Shown piece by piece: positions 33,247 to 41,789 of a stretch of DNA of 64,000 bases (position 1 is the first letter of the stretch; each line of letters begins with the position of its first letter). Origin of the DNA: Aquabacterium sp. NJ1 (lineage in GTDB: Bacteria > Pseudomonadota > Gammaproteobacteria > Burkholderiales > Burkholderiaceae_C); assembly GCF_000768065.1 (NCBI RefSeq), contig NZ_JRKM01000001.1, positions 992,001 to 1,056,000 on the forward strand, read 5' to 3'. The translations under genes and the position numbers were made by a program. The notes under the pieces are model-generated. The model was not told where the DNA came from and did no database searches. It saw only the letters and a list, made by a program, of their open reading frames with translations.

Positions 33247-34974
33247 ATGAAAATCACCGCCCGAGAGGTCCCTCCCCGCGCAGCCTGGGCCCTGGAAGAA
33301 GCCGGCGTTCACCCGCTGCTGGCGCGTCTGTTTGCATCACGCGGCATACGCACGGCCGACGAACTCGACGACAGCCCGGCCCGCCTGCTGGCCCCGCAGG
33401 ACCTCAAAGGCGCCACGCAGGCCGCCAGCTTGCTGGCTGACGCCATCACCCAGGGCCAGCGCATCTGCATCGTGGCCGACTACGACTGCGATGGCGCCAC
33501 CGCCTGCGCCGTGGGCCTGCGCGGCTTGAAGATGCTGGGGGCACGCCCAGACCAGGTCAGCTACGTGGTGCCCGACCGCGCCGTGCACGGCTACGGTTTG
33601 ACGCCGCCCATCGTGGACATGGTGCGTGCCAAGCAGGCCGATGTGCTGGTGACGGTGGACAACGGCATGGCCAGCCACGAGGCCGTGAGCAAGGCCCGCG
33701 CCTTGGGCTTGAAGGTCATCATCACCGACCACCACTTGCCTGTGGTGCTGGATGACGGCCAGGTCAGCCTGCCGGACGCCGACGTGATCGTGAACCCCAA
33801 CCAGCCCGGCTGCCCCTTTGCCAGCAAGGCCCTGGTGGGCGTGGGCGTGATGTTCTACGTGCTGCTGGCCTTGCGTGCCGAGTTGCGCCAGCGCGGTGTG
33901 TTCGACGCCGCCAGCCAGCCCCGCATCGACAACCTGCTGGACCTGGTGGCACTGGGCACCATCGCCGACGTGGGCAAGCTCGACGACAACAACCGCCGCC
34001 TGGTCGCGCAGGGCCTCAAACGCATCCGCGCCGGGCGCATGCAGCCGGGCATCGCCGCCCTGTTTGCCGCCGCGGGCCGCGACCCGGCCAAGGCCACCAG
34101 CCAGGACTTTGGCTTTGCACTCGGCCCACGCGTGAACGCCGCCGGCCGCCTGGCCGAGATGGGCCTGGGCATCGAATGCCTGAGCACCGACGACATGGGC
34201 CGCGCCGACCTGCTGGCCCGTCAGCTGGACACCATCAACCGTGAACGGCGCGAGCTGGAGTCCGGCATGCGCGAGCAGGCCGAGCAACTGCTGGAATCGG
34301 TCATGCCGGAAGGCGAGCCGCCCGCGGCCGTGGCCATCTTCGACCCCGACTTCCATGAAGGCGTCGTGGGCATCGTGGCCTCACGGCTGAAAGACCGGCT
34401 GCACCGCCCCACCTTCGTGTTCGCGCTGGGCCAGGACGGCTTGCTCAAAGGCTCGGGGCGCTCCATCCCTGGGTTCCATCTGCGTGATGCGCTGGACCTG
34501 GTCAGCAAGCGCCACCCCGGTCTGCTCAAGCGTTTCGGCGGCCACGCCATGGCGGCGGGCTGCACCATTGCCGAGGAAGATTTCGACACTTTCGACACCG
34601 AGCTGACCCGCATCGCGCAAGCCGGCCTGGACCCCAGCCTGCTGCTGCGCCAGATCAGCACCGATGGCCCGCTGGATGCCCAGTGGTTCACACCCGAAAC
34701 CGTGGCGCAACTCGACAGCGCCGTGTGGGGCCCCGGTTTTGAAGCCCCCGTTTTCAGCGACCAGGTCGAGGTGCTGGGCCAGCGCCTGGTGGGCGAGCGC
34801 CACCTCAAGCTCAGCCTGCGCGTGCAAGGCCAGGTACGCGACGGCATCTGGTTCGGGCACACCGACCCCTTGCCAGCGAAAACGCAATTGGCATACCGCG
34901 TCAACCTGGATGAATTCCAGGGCCGCCAGCGGGTTCAGATCGTGGTGGAAGGCGCCGTCGATATCGCAACCTGA
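33247..34974 (+). CDS. recJ: Single-strand DNA exonuclease RecJ
   Basis: A 5'-to-3' single-strand exonuclease acting in recombination and mismatch repair. The 575-residue protein has the DHH-family motifs ADYDCDGATACAVGL, VTVDNGMASHEAV, IITDHHLPV and, in the DHHA1 domain, KRFGGHAMAAGC. A C-terminal OB-like domain follows. Length is normal. The ATG at 33247 follows the RpfE-type gene. In many relatives prfB and lysS follow; here a convergent PEP-CTERM gene does. Confidence 0.95.
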   Translation: MKITAREVPPRAAWALEEAGVHPLLARLFASRGIRTADELDDSPARLLAPQDLKGATQAASLLADAITQGQRICIVADYDCDGATACAVGLRGLKMLGARPDQVSYVVPDRAVHGYGLTPPIVDMVRAKQADVLVTVDNGMASHEAVSKARALGLKVIITDHHLPVVLDDGQVSLPDADVIVNPNQPGCPFASKALVGVGVMFYVLLALRAELRQRGVFDAASQPRIDNLLDLVALGTIADVGKLDDNNRRLVAQGLKRIRAGRMQPGIAALFAAAGRDPAKATSQDFGFALGPRVNAAGRLAEMGLGIECLSTDDMGRADLLARQLDTINRERRELESGMREQAEQLLESVMPEGEPPAAVAIFDPDFHEGVVGIVASRLKDRLHRPTFVFALGQDGLLKGSGRSIPGFHLRDALDLVSKRHPGLLKRFGGHAMAAGCTIAEEDFDTFDTELTRIAQAGLDPSLLLRQISTDGPLDAQWFTPETVAQLDSAVWGPGFEAPVFSDQVEVLGQRLVGERHLKLSLRVQGQVRDGIWFGHTDPLPAKTQLAYRVNLDEFQGRQRVQIVVEGAVDIAT

Positions 34975-35016
34975 GGTGCGAACCTGGTGTCAGGCCAGAT
35001 GCGCTGATGCCTTTGA

Positions 35017-36054
35017 TCAGTGACGCCGGCCACGCTGCATCACCCCAGCCATGCAGACTAGGCCGAGTCCGAGGCAAGCCAGGGTCGACGGCTCCGGCAC
35101 AGGAGAAAGCAGGAAGGAGCGCTGCTGACCATTAACGGTACCCAAGCCGACGATCTGTCCTGCATCGTTAATGTCATAGGCGTATTGAAGCGTCCAGTTG
35201 CCACCATTGACCAGAAGATCCTTCAGCGACAGTACCTGGCCATCCTCCCACAAGGTGGCAACCGGACTGCCCAGCAGACCGTAACTTACTTGCCCCACAA
35301 TCGAGCCATTGTTGTTAATGGCGTTAGCAGTGGACGCCGTGGTGCCAGCTGGGGTGTTCAGAACGGTCAAGTTCCCCTCGCTATCCCAGCGCGCGGCCCA
35401 ATAAGTGTTGTTCTTCAGAACCGCGCCCGCCACGGCCATCGTATCGTTGATATCAACCGCTTTGGCCGCACCTCCATCACCGCCGCTGAGTTGCCGGAAC
35501 TGGCCGACGCCGTTCCATACCCCTGCGCTGAGGCCATCGTTGCCGACGATGACACCACCTTCATTGACGCCGGTCGCAGAGCTGTTGGCACCGCCGAGCG
35601 CTTCGGCCTGACCGCTTCGCCACACCACAGCACGGCCGCCTGACTCGCCCACGACCACACCTTGCTCGTTGACCGCGTGAGCCGCGCTCTGGCTGTTGGC
35701 GCCATTCAGCCCGGCCAGCATCTGGAACTGGCCGCCTTGCCAGGTGAACGCCTGCTTATCGGCGGTCCCCACGGCCACGTTGCCATTGTTCAGATCCTCG
35801 ATCGTCAAAGCCTTAGTCCCGATCGGCTGACCGATGTCAATGATGATGCCGCCATAGGTGCCGGGACCAACCGGACCGTTCTGCGTGGCAACCATGCCTT
35901 GGTCATTGATGACGGAAACTGGCAGTGGATCACTGACCAGAGGCGAGAAGGACAAGCTGCTGATGGTGTACTGTGGCGCGGCCATCGCCGTGGCACAGAA
36001 CGCCCATGTCAGCAATCCGGTCAGCGATTTGATGCGCGCAACTGCCTTGGCCAT
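35017..36054 (-). CDS. Secreted HAF-repeat protein with PEP-CTERM sorting tail
   Basis: A 345-residue extracellular or surface protein. A signal peptide covers about residues 1-25 (ending ATAMAA). Five or more HAF-type repeats of about 45 residues follow, each around a core such as AHAVNEQGVVVGES, ANAINNNGSIVGQV or AYDINDAGQIVGLG. The C-terminus VPEPSTLACLGLGLVCMAG plus QRGRRH is a classical PEP-CTERM signal, processed by exosortase. The start at 36054 has GGGGAG nine bases upstream. Base composition is visibly less GC-rich than its neighbours. Function unknown; such proteins often go with exopolysaccharide or biofilm. Confidence 0.85.
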   Translation of the reverse strand: MAKAVARIKSLTGLLTWAFCATAMAAPQYTISSLSFSPLVSDPLPVSVINDQGMVATQNGPVGPGTYGGIIIDIGQPIGTKALTIEDLNNGNVAVGTADKQAFTWQGGQFQMLAGLNGANSQSAAHAVNEQGVVVGESGGRAVVWRSGQAEALGGANSSATGVNEGGVIVGNDGLSAGVWNGVGQFRQLSGGDGGAAKAVDINDTMAVAGAVLKNNTYWAARWDSEGNLTVLNTPAGTTASTANAINNNGSIVGQVSYGLLGSPVATLWEDGQVLSLKDLLVNGGNWTLQYAYDINDAGQIVGLGTVNGQQRSFLLSPVPEPSTLACLGLGLVCMAGVMQRGRRH

Positions 36055-36079
36055 GATCGAAAGCTCCCCTATTTGATCA

Positions 36080-36101
36080 ATTGTGAACGACAAAACACAA
36101 T
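36080..36101. promoter_or_regulatory. ATTGTG-N10-CACAAT dyad upstream of the PEP-CTERM gene
   Basis: Six-base perfect half-sites with a ten-base spacer, 22 bases overall, lie 26-47 bases before the ATG at 36054. The size suits a dimeric regulator. The regulator is unknown. The rest of the 154-base gap to flgN holds GC-rich partial hairpins but no other clear signal. Confidence 0.4.
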
Positions 36102-36208
36102 CGTCAGTCTAAGAGCAGCCCCCATGGCACGGCAGCCGATTGCGTGCAATTCGAGACAGGGCCCCCTGGACACGGGGTCGCGCCAGAGGCCCGGGCGGCC
36201 TCGAAAAC

Positions 36209-36604
36209 TCAACGGTAGGCGTTGAGCGCCTTGGACACCGGCGTTTGCGCCAGGTTGCCGTAGGTGCTGCTTTCCTCGCGCGGAAACAGCACGCTCAGCG
36301 TGCGGTCGATGGAAGCATTGGCCCGGTTCACGGCCGCTTGTTGGGCCAGCACACGGGTCTGCGCCAGTTTCAGGCGCGAACGCAAATCATCGGTCAGCGG
36401 CTTCAAACCAGCCTGTTCGGCCTTGCGAAAGGCCACGAGCGATTCGGCCAGACCACGCTGCAGGTGAAGCGCATGCTGGGCAATCAACTCGCTGTCACCC
36501 GCGGCAAAAGCCTTGTCCAGTTCGGACAGGCGCTGCTCGATGTCCGCCACTTGGGCAGCCATCTCCGCAGACACCTGTTCGCGATGGGGCAATGCTTGTG
36601 CCAT
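36209..36604 (-). CDS. flgN: FlgN-like flagellar export chaperone
   Basis: A 131-residue, mostly helical protein. FlgN is the chaperone for hook-filament junction proteins FlgK and FlgL. The sequence is rich in Ala, Gln, Leu and Glu with heptad-like spacing (IEQRLSELDKAFAAGDSEL, LKLAQTRVLAQQAAVNRA), fitting FlgN, which is poorly conserved. The assignment rests mainly on position: it starts eight bases after flgM and lies in the flgA-flgM-flgN order, with flgK and flgL further along. Confidence 0.78.
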   Translation of the reverse strand: MAQALPHREQVSAEMAAQVADIEQRLSELDKAFAAGDSELIAQHALHLQRGLAESLVAFRKAEQAGLKPLTDDLRSRLKLAQTRVLAQQAAVNRANASIDRTLSVLFPREESSTYGNLAQTPVSKALNAYR

Positions 36605-36612
36605 GTTCAGCC

Positions 36613-36909
36613 TCAGCCCTGCTTGCCTTGCAGCAGTTCCTTGGCGTTGGTGATCAGCTTGTCAGCGATGACTTCAGGGTTGACCTGATAGGTGCCGCTG
36701 TCGATGGCGTTCTTGACGCTGGACACCTTGTCCGCATCGAAACTGCCATCTGCTGCCGAAATCAGCCCGGATGCCACGTTGGAGAGCGTGACTTTTGCAC
36801 TCTCGCTGACGCTGCCTGAGGCCGATGATGTCTTTCCGGTTGTGCTGCCGCCCTCGGTGCGGGGGCCGAGGCCACCTACCGCTTTGTCTAAAGGGTTGCC
36901 GATCTTCAT
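36613..36909 (-). CDS. flgM: Anti-sigma-28 factor FlgM
   Basis: Binds and inhibits the flagellar sigma factor FliA until the hook is complete, then is exported. The 98-residue protein begins MKIGNPLDKAVGG. The C-terminal FliA-binding part contains KVSSVKNAIDSGTYQVNPEVIADKLI, typical of FlgM; the N-terminal half is Gly/Ser/Thr-rich and disordered. AAGGAG lies six bases before the ATG. A sigma-28 promoter stands 46 bases upstream, so the gene is under autogenous FliA control. Confidence 0.94.
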   Translation of the reverse strand: MKIGNPLDKAVGGLGPRTEGGSTTGKTSSASGSVSESAKVTLSNVASGLISAADGSFDADKVSSVKNAIDSGTYQVNPEVIADKLITNAKELLQGKQG

Positions 36910-36954
36910 GATGTACTCCTTGATCCCGGCGTATGCCGAGTGGTCACATCCGCG

Positions 36955-36981
36955 ATATCGACGCGGGGCTGACCGACTTTA
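36955..36981 (-). promoter_or_regulatory. Sigma-28 (FliA) promoter of flgM-flgN
   Basis: The minus strand reads TAAAGTCG, an 11-base spacer and GTCGATAT, against the consensus TAAAGTTT-N11-GCCGATAA. Spacing is exact and the key bases are kept. It lies between flgA and flgM. Confidence 0.82.
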
Positions 36982-37036
36982 ATGCCAAACACCTGGAACC
37001 CCCTAGCTATGGGGGGTAAATTGGCAAAAAACTGTT

Positions 37037-37852
37037 TCACAGCGACAACTCCACCAGCCGGTCGCCCACCGGGTGGCCACAGACCACTCGGCCGTTGTCG
37101 GTCCTTACACGGGCACATTGGCCCTCGTCCCCGGGTGTCAAGGCGGTGCCCTCTGCCGCAATCTGAAAACCGTCACCACGCACCGTCAGGCGCACAGGGT
37201 CACCAGCTGCAAACCAGCGGCGGGCTTTCACATCATCCTGGCGGACGCTTTGGCCGGGCTCGATGCCACGCAGCAAGGTGCGCCCCACGATGTCCGCCAG
37301 ACGCATGACAGCGGGGGACGTCTTTTCGGCCAGGTCCACCTCGGCCAGACGCAGATCGTTTTCGTTCACCGGGTTGCCAGGGCGCAGCGGCACAGCCGCC
37401 ACCAGCGCCTGCCCCCAGACCTTGACTGTCACCGGCCAGAACACATTCCAGTGCACCGGGCCCTGCTCGCAGCGCAGGCCCACACGGGTCTTGCCCCACA
37501 TCTGCACCCCGTTGGGCATGTAGGCGCGCACCTTGTCACAAGGCGCCAGCTTCAGGCGAGGGTCCAACTGGCCCAGCACCACCTCGACGCGCCAAGGCTT
37601 TTTTTGCGATGCGGCATCGTTGCCGCTGCCCTGGGGCAAGGCCTGCTGCTTGAGCAGGGAGCTCACCTGGGATTGCAGCCCACCGGTATCGGCCATCGCC
37701 ACGGTCTGCGCACGTGCGGCTGGCGCAAACGTGGCCGCGACGGTGCACAGCCCCGCCCACAGCACGGAACTGAGCCCCGCCATCAGGAACTGGGCAGGTG
37801 CCAGCCCGATGTCCTGGCAGAGGCGGCCGGAGTGATCGATGGACGTTTTCAT
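37037..37852 (-). CDS. flgA: Flagellar P-ring assembly chaperone FlgA
   Basis: A periplasmic chaperone for FlgI. The 271-residue precursor starts at 37852 (MKTSIDHSGRLCQD) and has a signal segment ending near AARAQT. The C-terminal SAF domain has LRPGNPVNENDLRLAEVDL and RTLLRGIEPGQSVRQDDV. Two cysteines, in LAPCDKV and VGLRCEQG, may form the conserved disulfide. The frame stays open upstream to 38158, but those codons overlap flgB and are not used. Divergent from flgB, with 202 bases between the start codons. Confidence 0.93.
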   Translation of the reverse strand: MKTSIDHSGRLCQDIGLAPAQFLMAGLSSVLWAGLCTVAATFAPAARAQTVAMADTGGLQSQVSSLLKQQALPQGSGNDAASQKKPWRVEVVLGQLDPRLKLAPCDKVRAYMPNGVQMWGKTRVGLRCEQGPVHWNVFWPVTVKVWGQALVAAVPLRPGNPVNENDLRLAEVDLAEKTSPAVMRLADIVGRTLLRGIEPGQSVRQDDVKARRWFAAGDPVRLTVRGDGFQIAAEGTALTPGDEGQCARVRTDNGRVVCGHPVGDRLVELSL

Positions 37853-38054
37853 GGTGAGTTGACTGTACGAAGCCCCGTCCCCATGCAAGGAAAGGAAATG
37901 AGGGCGGAATGGCCCGCTATTTCGGCTCATGTTTTTGGCCCAGCCGATCAACATCCCAGACAAGCTGCCTCGTCGTGCATCCGCCCCGGTGATCCCCACC
38001 AGGACTGCCGCACCACCAGCCAGCAGATGTGACCAGCCCCGGAGGGCCCAGACC

Positions 38055-38492
38055 ATGCTGAACCGATTGACCGACTCCTTGAACTTCCAGGCCGAAGCGC
38101 TCTCGCTGCGGTCGGAACGCCAACGCCTGATCGCCAGCAACATCGCCAACGCGGACACCCCCGGCTACGTGGCACGCGACTTCGATTTCGCCACCGCCCT
38201 GCGCCAGGCCACCGGCCAAGGCTCGGTGGGTGACAGCAGCGTGCACACGCCCAAGCTGACCATGGCGGCCTCCAACGGCGGGCACCTCAACCGCAATGGC
38301 CAGCCCGTTGGCGGCCGCGACCAGCCCGACATGAACTACGCCCTCGCCTCCCAGACCAATCTGGACAGCAACACCGTGGACATGGACCGCGAGCGCGCCA
38401 ACTTCGCCGACAACACCGTGCGCTACGAAGCCACGCTGCGCTTCATCAACTCACAGGTTCGCACGCTGAACACGGCGATCACGGGCCAGTAA
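38055..38492 (+). CDS. flgB: Flagellar proximal rod protein FlgB
   Basis: A rod subunit exported by the flagellar type III apparatus. The 145-residue protein has the N-terminal rod signature IASNIANADTPGYVARDFDF and the C-terminal helix RYEATLRFINSQVRTLNTAI. It is first of the flgB-L operon. The ATG at 38055 gives the usual length. An in-frame ATG at 37929 would add 42 residues lying in the divergent promoter region and is rejected. In the 202-base flgA-flgB gap I found no convincing sigma-54 or sigma-28 site for flgB. Confidence 0.96.
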   Translation: MLNRLTDSLNFQAEALSLRSERQRLIASNIANADTPGYVARDFDFATALRQATGQGSVGDSSVHTPKLTMAASNGGHLNRNGQPVGGRDQPDMNYALASQTNLDSNTVDMDRERANFADNTVRYEATLRFINSQVRTLNTAITGQ

Positions 38493-38513
38493 AGCGCTGA
38501 ATAGGAGACCACC

Positions 38514-38924
38514 ATGTCGATGTTCAAGATTTTCAATGTGGCCGGTAGCGCCGTCAGTGCGCAATCGCAGCGCCTCAACGTGGTCGCATCCAACCTGGCC
38601 AACGCAGACACGGTGGCCGGCCCCGATCGCGCGGCCTACAAGGCCCGCCAGGTTGTGTTCACCACCACGCCCATGGGCGAAGTGGGCACCGCGGGCGTCA
38701 CCGTCAGCCAGGTCACCGAAGACAACAGCCCCGGCCGCCGCGTGCTTGACCCCAAGCACCCCCAGGCCGATGCCGATGGCTACGTGACCTACAGCAACGT
38801 CAACACGGTCGAAGAGATGGTCAACATGATCTCGGCCTCGCGTTCCTACCAGAACAACATTGAAGTCATGAACACGGCCAAGTCCCTGCTCATGAAGACC
38901 CTGCAGATGGGTCAAGGCGGCTGA
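38514..38924 (+). CDS. flgC: Flagellar proximal rod protein FlgC
   Basis: A 136-residue rod protein. The N-terminal signature RLNVVASNLANADTVAGPD and the C-terminal segment VEEMVNMISASRSYQNNIEV are typical for FlgC. A ribosome site AGGAG precedes the ATG by about eight bases. It lies 21 bases after flgB. No anomalies. Confidence 0.97.
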   Translation: MSMFKIFNVAGSAVSAQSQRLNVVASNLANADTVAGPDRAAYKARQVVFTTTPMGEVGTAGVTVSQVTEDNSPGRRVLDPKHPQADADGYVTYSNVNTVEEMVNMISASRSYQNNIEVMNTAKSLLMKTLQMGQGG

Positions 38925-38956
38925 TCACCTCGAGCATTGATTGAACAGGACAAGTC

Positions 38957-39616
38957 ATGACCACAGTCACCAACAACACAGCGACCAGCGGCACCGCCGC
39001 CACGTCGACCACCTCGACCACGTCCAAGAACAGCATGTCCGAGGCCTCGGACCGCTTCCTGAAGCTGCTGGTCACACAGATGCAGAACCAGGACCCGCTC
39101 AACCCGGCCGACAACTCGCAGATCACCAGCCAGATGGCGCAGATCAACACGGTGACGGGCATCGACAAGCTCAACACCACGATGACGAGCATGAGCACCA
39201 ACATGACCCAGCTGCAGATGCTGCAAGGCACCGGCCTGGTCGGGCACTCGGTGGTCATGGAGGGCAACCAGCTGGGCACCAACACGGCAGGCAACGGCGT
39301 GGGCGGCTACGAGCTGGCTGCGGCCGCATCCAATGTGCAAGTCGACATCTACAACGCGGCTGGCATCAAGCTTGACACCGTCACGCAAAGCGGCATGGGC
39401 GCCGGCCTGCAGAGCTTCGAATGGACGCCGCCCAGCGGCACCAGCATGACCGGCCTGACCTTCAAGGTCACGGCCACCAGTGGCGGCAAGGCCATCACCA
39501 GCACACCCATGATGAGTGACCTGGTCGATGCTGTCAGCACCGGGGACAGCGGGCTCATGCTGGAGTTGCGCAACTCGGGCAGCACGGCCTACAGCAAGAT
39601 CAAGACCGTGTCCTGA
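38957..39616 (+). CDS. flgD: Flagellar hook-capping protein FlgD
   Basis: A scaffold that caps the growing hook and is later replaced by FlgK. The 219-residue protein has a Thr/Ser-rich N-terminus, the conserved FLKLLVTQMQNQDPLNPADN with SQMAQINTVTGIDKLN, and a C-terminal FlgD Ig/tudor-like region (FEWTPPSGTSMTGLTFKVTA). It is placed between flgC and flgE, as in most proteobacteria. Confidence 0.95.
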   Translation: MTTVTNNTATSGTAATSTTSTTSKNSMSEASDRFLKLLVTQMQNQDPLNPADNSQITSQMAQINTVTGIDKLNTTMTSMSTNMTQLQMLQGTGLVGHSVVMEGNQLGTNTAGNGVGGYELAAAASNVQVDIYNAAGIKLDTVTQSGMGAGLQSFEWTPPSGTSMTGLTFKVTATSGGKAITSTPMMSDLVDAVSTGDSGLMLELRNSGSTAYSKIKTVS

Positions 39617-39672
39617 TCAACCTCATCACCCTTTTCACTTCGCCACTGCAGTAACGCCGAAAGGACATCACC

Positions 39673-40977
39673 ATGGGCTTCCAGCAAGGACTATCCGGCC
39701 TGAACATCTCCAGCAAGAACCTGGAGGTGATCGGCAACAACGTGGCCAACGCGAACACCTACGGCGCCAAGTCATCGCGCGCCGAGTTTGCCGACATGTA
39801 CGCGGCCTCCCTGGGTGGCGGCGGCAGCAACGGCATCGGCATTGGTGCCCGTGTGGCGTCCGTGGCGCAGCAGTTCACACAAGGCAACATCAGCACCACC
39901 TCGAACAGCCTGGACCTGGCCATCAACGGCCGGGGCTTCTTCGCGCTGGCCGACTCGCAAGGTGAAACGGTGTACTCGCGCAATGGCCAGTTCAAGCGCG
40001 ACGCCAACGGCTACCTGATCAACAACGAGAAGCACCAGTTGCTGGGCCAGGCGCTCGACGCCAGCGGCGCCCCCGCAGGCCCGGCCGGCACGCCCATCCA
40101 GCTGACCAACGACAGCTCGCCCCCGCAAAAGGCCAGCGCCATCACCATGACGGCCAACATGGACGCCCGCGCCAAGCCCATCGCCACGGCCATCGACTTT
40201 GCTGACTCCAAGACCTACAGCTTCGTCACATCCCAGACGGCTTATGGCGACAACGGTGCCCCCATCGCGCTGAACTACTATTTCAAGAAGACCGCTGACC
40301 CCACCCCCGGCGACCCCACCCTGACGCCCCCTGACCCTGGTACCGGCGGCACCTGGGAGGTCTACCTGAGCGCCGACGGCAACACCAATGCCGCTTCGGT
40401 TCAGAACGACGGTGGCAGCCCCCCTCTGCCCACCCCGATCGCCACATTCACCTACGACGCCAACGGCACCCTGCCCACCGGCACCGTGTTCACGATCCCG
40501 TCCATTCCTGGCGGCAACAACGGCCAGCCACTGACCGGCGTCACGCTCGACATCAGCGGCAACACCGAATACTCCGGCGCCTACTCGGTCACCGACCTGT
40601 CCGGTGGCGGTTATGCACAAGGCAACCTGTCGGACTTCGTGATCGAAACCGACGGCACCGTGACGGCCCGCTACACCAACGGGCAGTCGAAGGCCCTGGC
40701 CCGCGTCCAGCTGGCCGACTTCAAGAACCTCAACGGCCTGCAGCCGGTTGGCTCCAATGAATGGAAGCCCACGGCGTCCTCAGGTGACCCGCTGCCACTG
40801 GGCACACCGGGCTCGGGCGTGTACGGCCTGCTGCAATCCGGCGCACTGGAAGAGTCCAACGTGGACCTGACCGGCGAGCTGGTCAACATGATCGTCGCGC
40901 AACGTGCCTACCAGGCCAATGCACAGACCATCAAGGCCGAAGACCAGGTCCAGCAGACGCTGGTGAACCTGCGTTGA
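39673..40977 (+). CDS. flgE: Flagellar hook protein FlgE
   Basis: The hook subunit, 434 residues. The N-terminal GLSGLNISSKNLEVIGNNV with ANANTYGAKSSRAEF and the C-terminal LVNMIVAQRAYQANAQTIKA are the conserved D0 parts. The central domain is enriched in Pro, Gly and Thr (around ADPTPGDPTLTPPDPGTGG), a variable surface-exposed portion. An AAGGAC ribosome site lies before the ATG at 39673. Confidence 0.96.
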   Translation: MGFQQGLSGLNISSKNLEVIGNNVANANTYGAKSSRAEFADMYAASLGGGGSNGIGIGARVASVAQQFTQGNISTTSNSLDLAINGRGFFALADSQGETVYSRNGQFKRDANGYLINNEKHQLLGQALDASGAPAGPAGTPIQLTNDSSPPQKASAITMTANMDARAKPIATAIDFADSKTYSFVTSQTAYGDNGAPIALNYYFKKTADPTPGDPTLTPPDPGTGGTWEVYLSADGNTNAASVQNDGGSPPLPTPIATFTYDANGTLPTGTVFTIPSIPGGNNGQPLTGVTLDISGNTEYSGAYSVTDLSGGGYAQGNLSDFVIETDGTVTARYTNGQSKALARVQLADFKNLNGLQPVGSNEWKPTASSGDPLPLGTPGSGVYGLLQSGALEESNVDLTGELVNMIVAQRAYQANAQTIKAEDQVQQTLVNLR

Positions 40978-41014
40978 TGAACGGGCCGGCATCCCGCAGT
41001 AACAGGAGCACAAG

Positions 41015-41743
41015 ATGGACCGCATGATCTACGTGAGCATGGCTGGCGCCAAGATGAACATGCAGCGCCAGGACGTGTTGTCCAACAACCTGGCCAACGT
41101 CAGCACCACCGGCTTTCGGGCCGAACTGGAGGCTGTGCGTGCCGTGCCGGTGCGAGGCGACGGCGCCAGCACACGCGTCTACTCGCTGGAAACCACCGTG
41201 GGCTACGACGACAACGCCGGCCCCGTGACCTTCACCGGGCGCTCGCTGGACGTGGCCGCACAAGGCAAGACCTGGATGGCCGTGCAGGCACTGGACGGCA
41301 CCGAGGCCTACACCCGCTCAGGCTCGTTCACGCTCAATGCCGATGGCATGCTGGTCACGCACAGCGGCCTGCCGGTGATGGGCGATGGTGGCCCGATCAA
41401 CATCCCTGCCGGCTCCGAGCCCAGCATTGCACCGGATGGCACGGTCAGCGCCAAGGCTGCCAACGGCAAGATCACCGGCGTGGGCAAGCTCAAGCTGGTG
41501 ACGCCGCAAGACAAGCTGGTGCGCGGTGAAGACGGCCTGTTCCGGTCTGCCGACGGCGCCGAGCTGCCTGCCGATGCCAACGCCCGCGTGCAGGACGGCT
41601 CGCTGGAAGGCTCCAACGTCAACCCCATCGAGACCATGGTGTCGATGATCGCCGCGTCCCGCCAGTTCGAGACGCAGATGAAGCTGATGCAGACCGCCGA
41701 GTCCGACGAGAAGGCCGCAGCCCAGCTGCTGTCCGCCGGTTGA
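41015..41743 (+). CDS. flgF: Flagellar proximal rod protein FlgF
   Basis: A 242-residue rod protein. It opens MDRMIYVSMAGAKMNMQRQD with LSNNLANVSTTGFRAELEAV and ends with SNVNPIETMVSMIAASRQFE, the common axial-protein ends. GDGASTRVYSLETTVGYDD replaces the longer variable region of hook proteins. AGGAG lies nine bases before the ATG. No anomalies. Confidence 0.96.
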   Translation: MDRMIYVSMAGAKMNMQRQDVLSNNLANVSTTGFRAELEAVRAVPVRGDGASTRVYSLETTVGYDDNAGPVTFTGRSLDVAAQGKTWMAVQALDGTEAYTRSGSFTLNADGMLVTHSGLPVMGDGGPINIPAGSEPSIAPDGTVSAKAANGKITGVGKLKLVTPQDKLVRGEDGLFRSADGAELPADANARVQDGSLEGSNVNPIETMVSMIAASRQFETQMKLMQTAESDEKAAAQLLSAG

Positions 41744-41789
41744 CCTGATTTGATTTGAGAGATGGCGCGACGCGCCGAGGAGTAATGCC

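Noticed and set aside
37929-38054. N-terminal extension of FlgB from the ATG at 37929
   Set aside because: It would lengthen FlgB by 42 residues of no family character and occupy the divergent promoter region.
37853-38054. Sigma-54 promoter candidate TGGCCCG-N4-TTCGG in the flgA-flgB gap
   Set aside because: The -12 element lacks the required GC dinucleotide at the right position, so the match is too weak to call.
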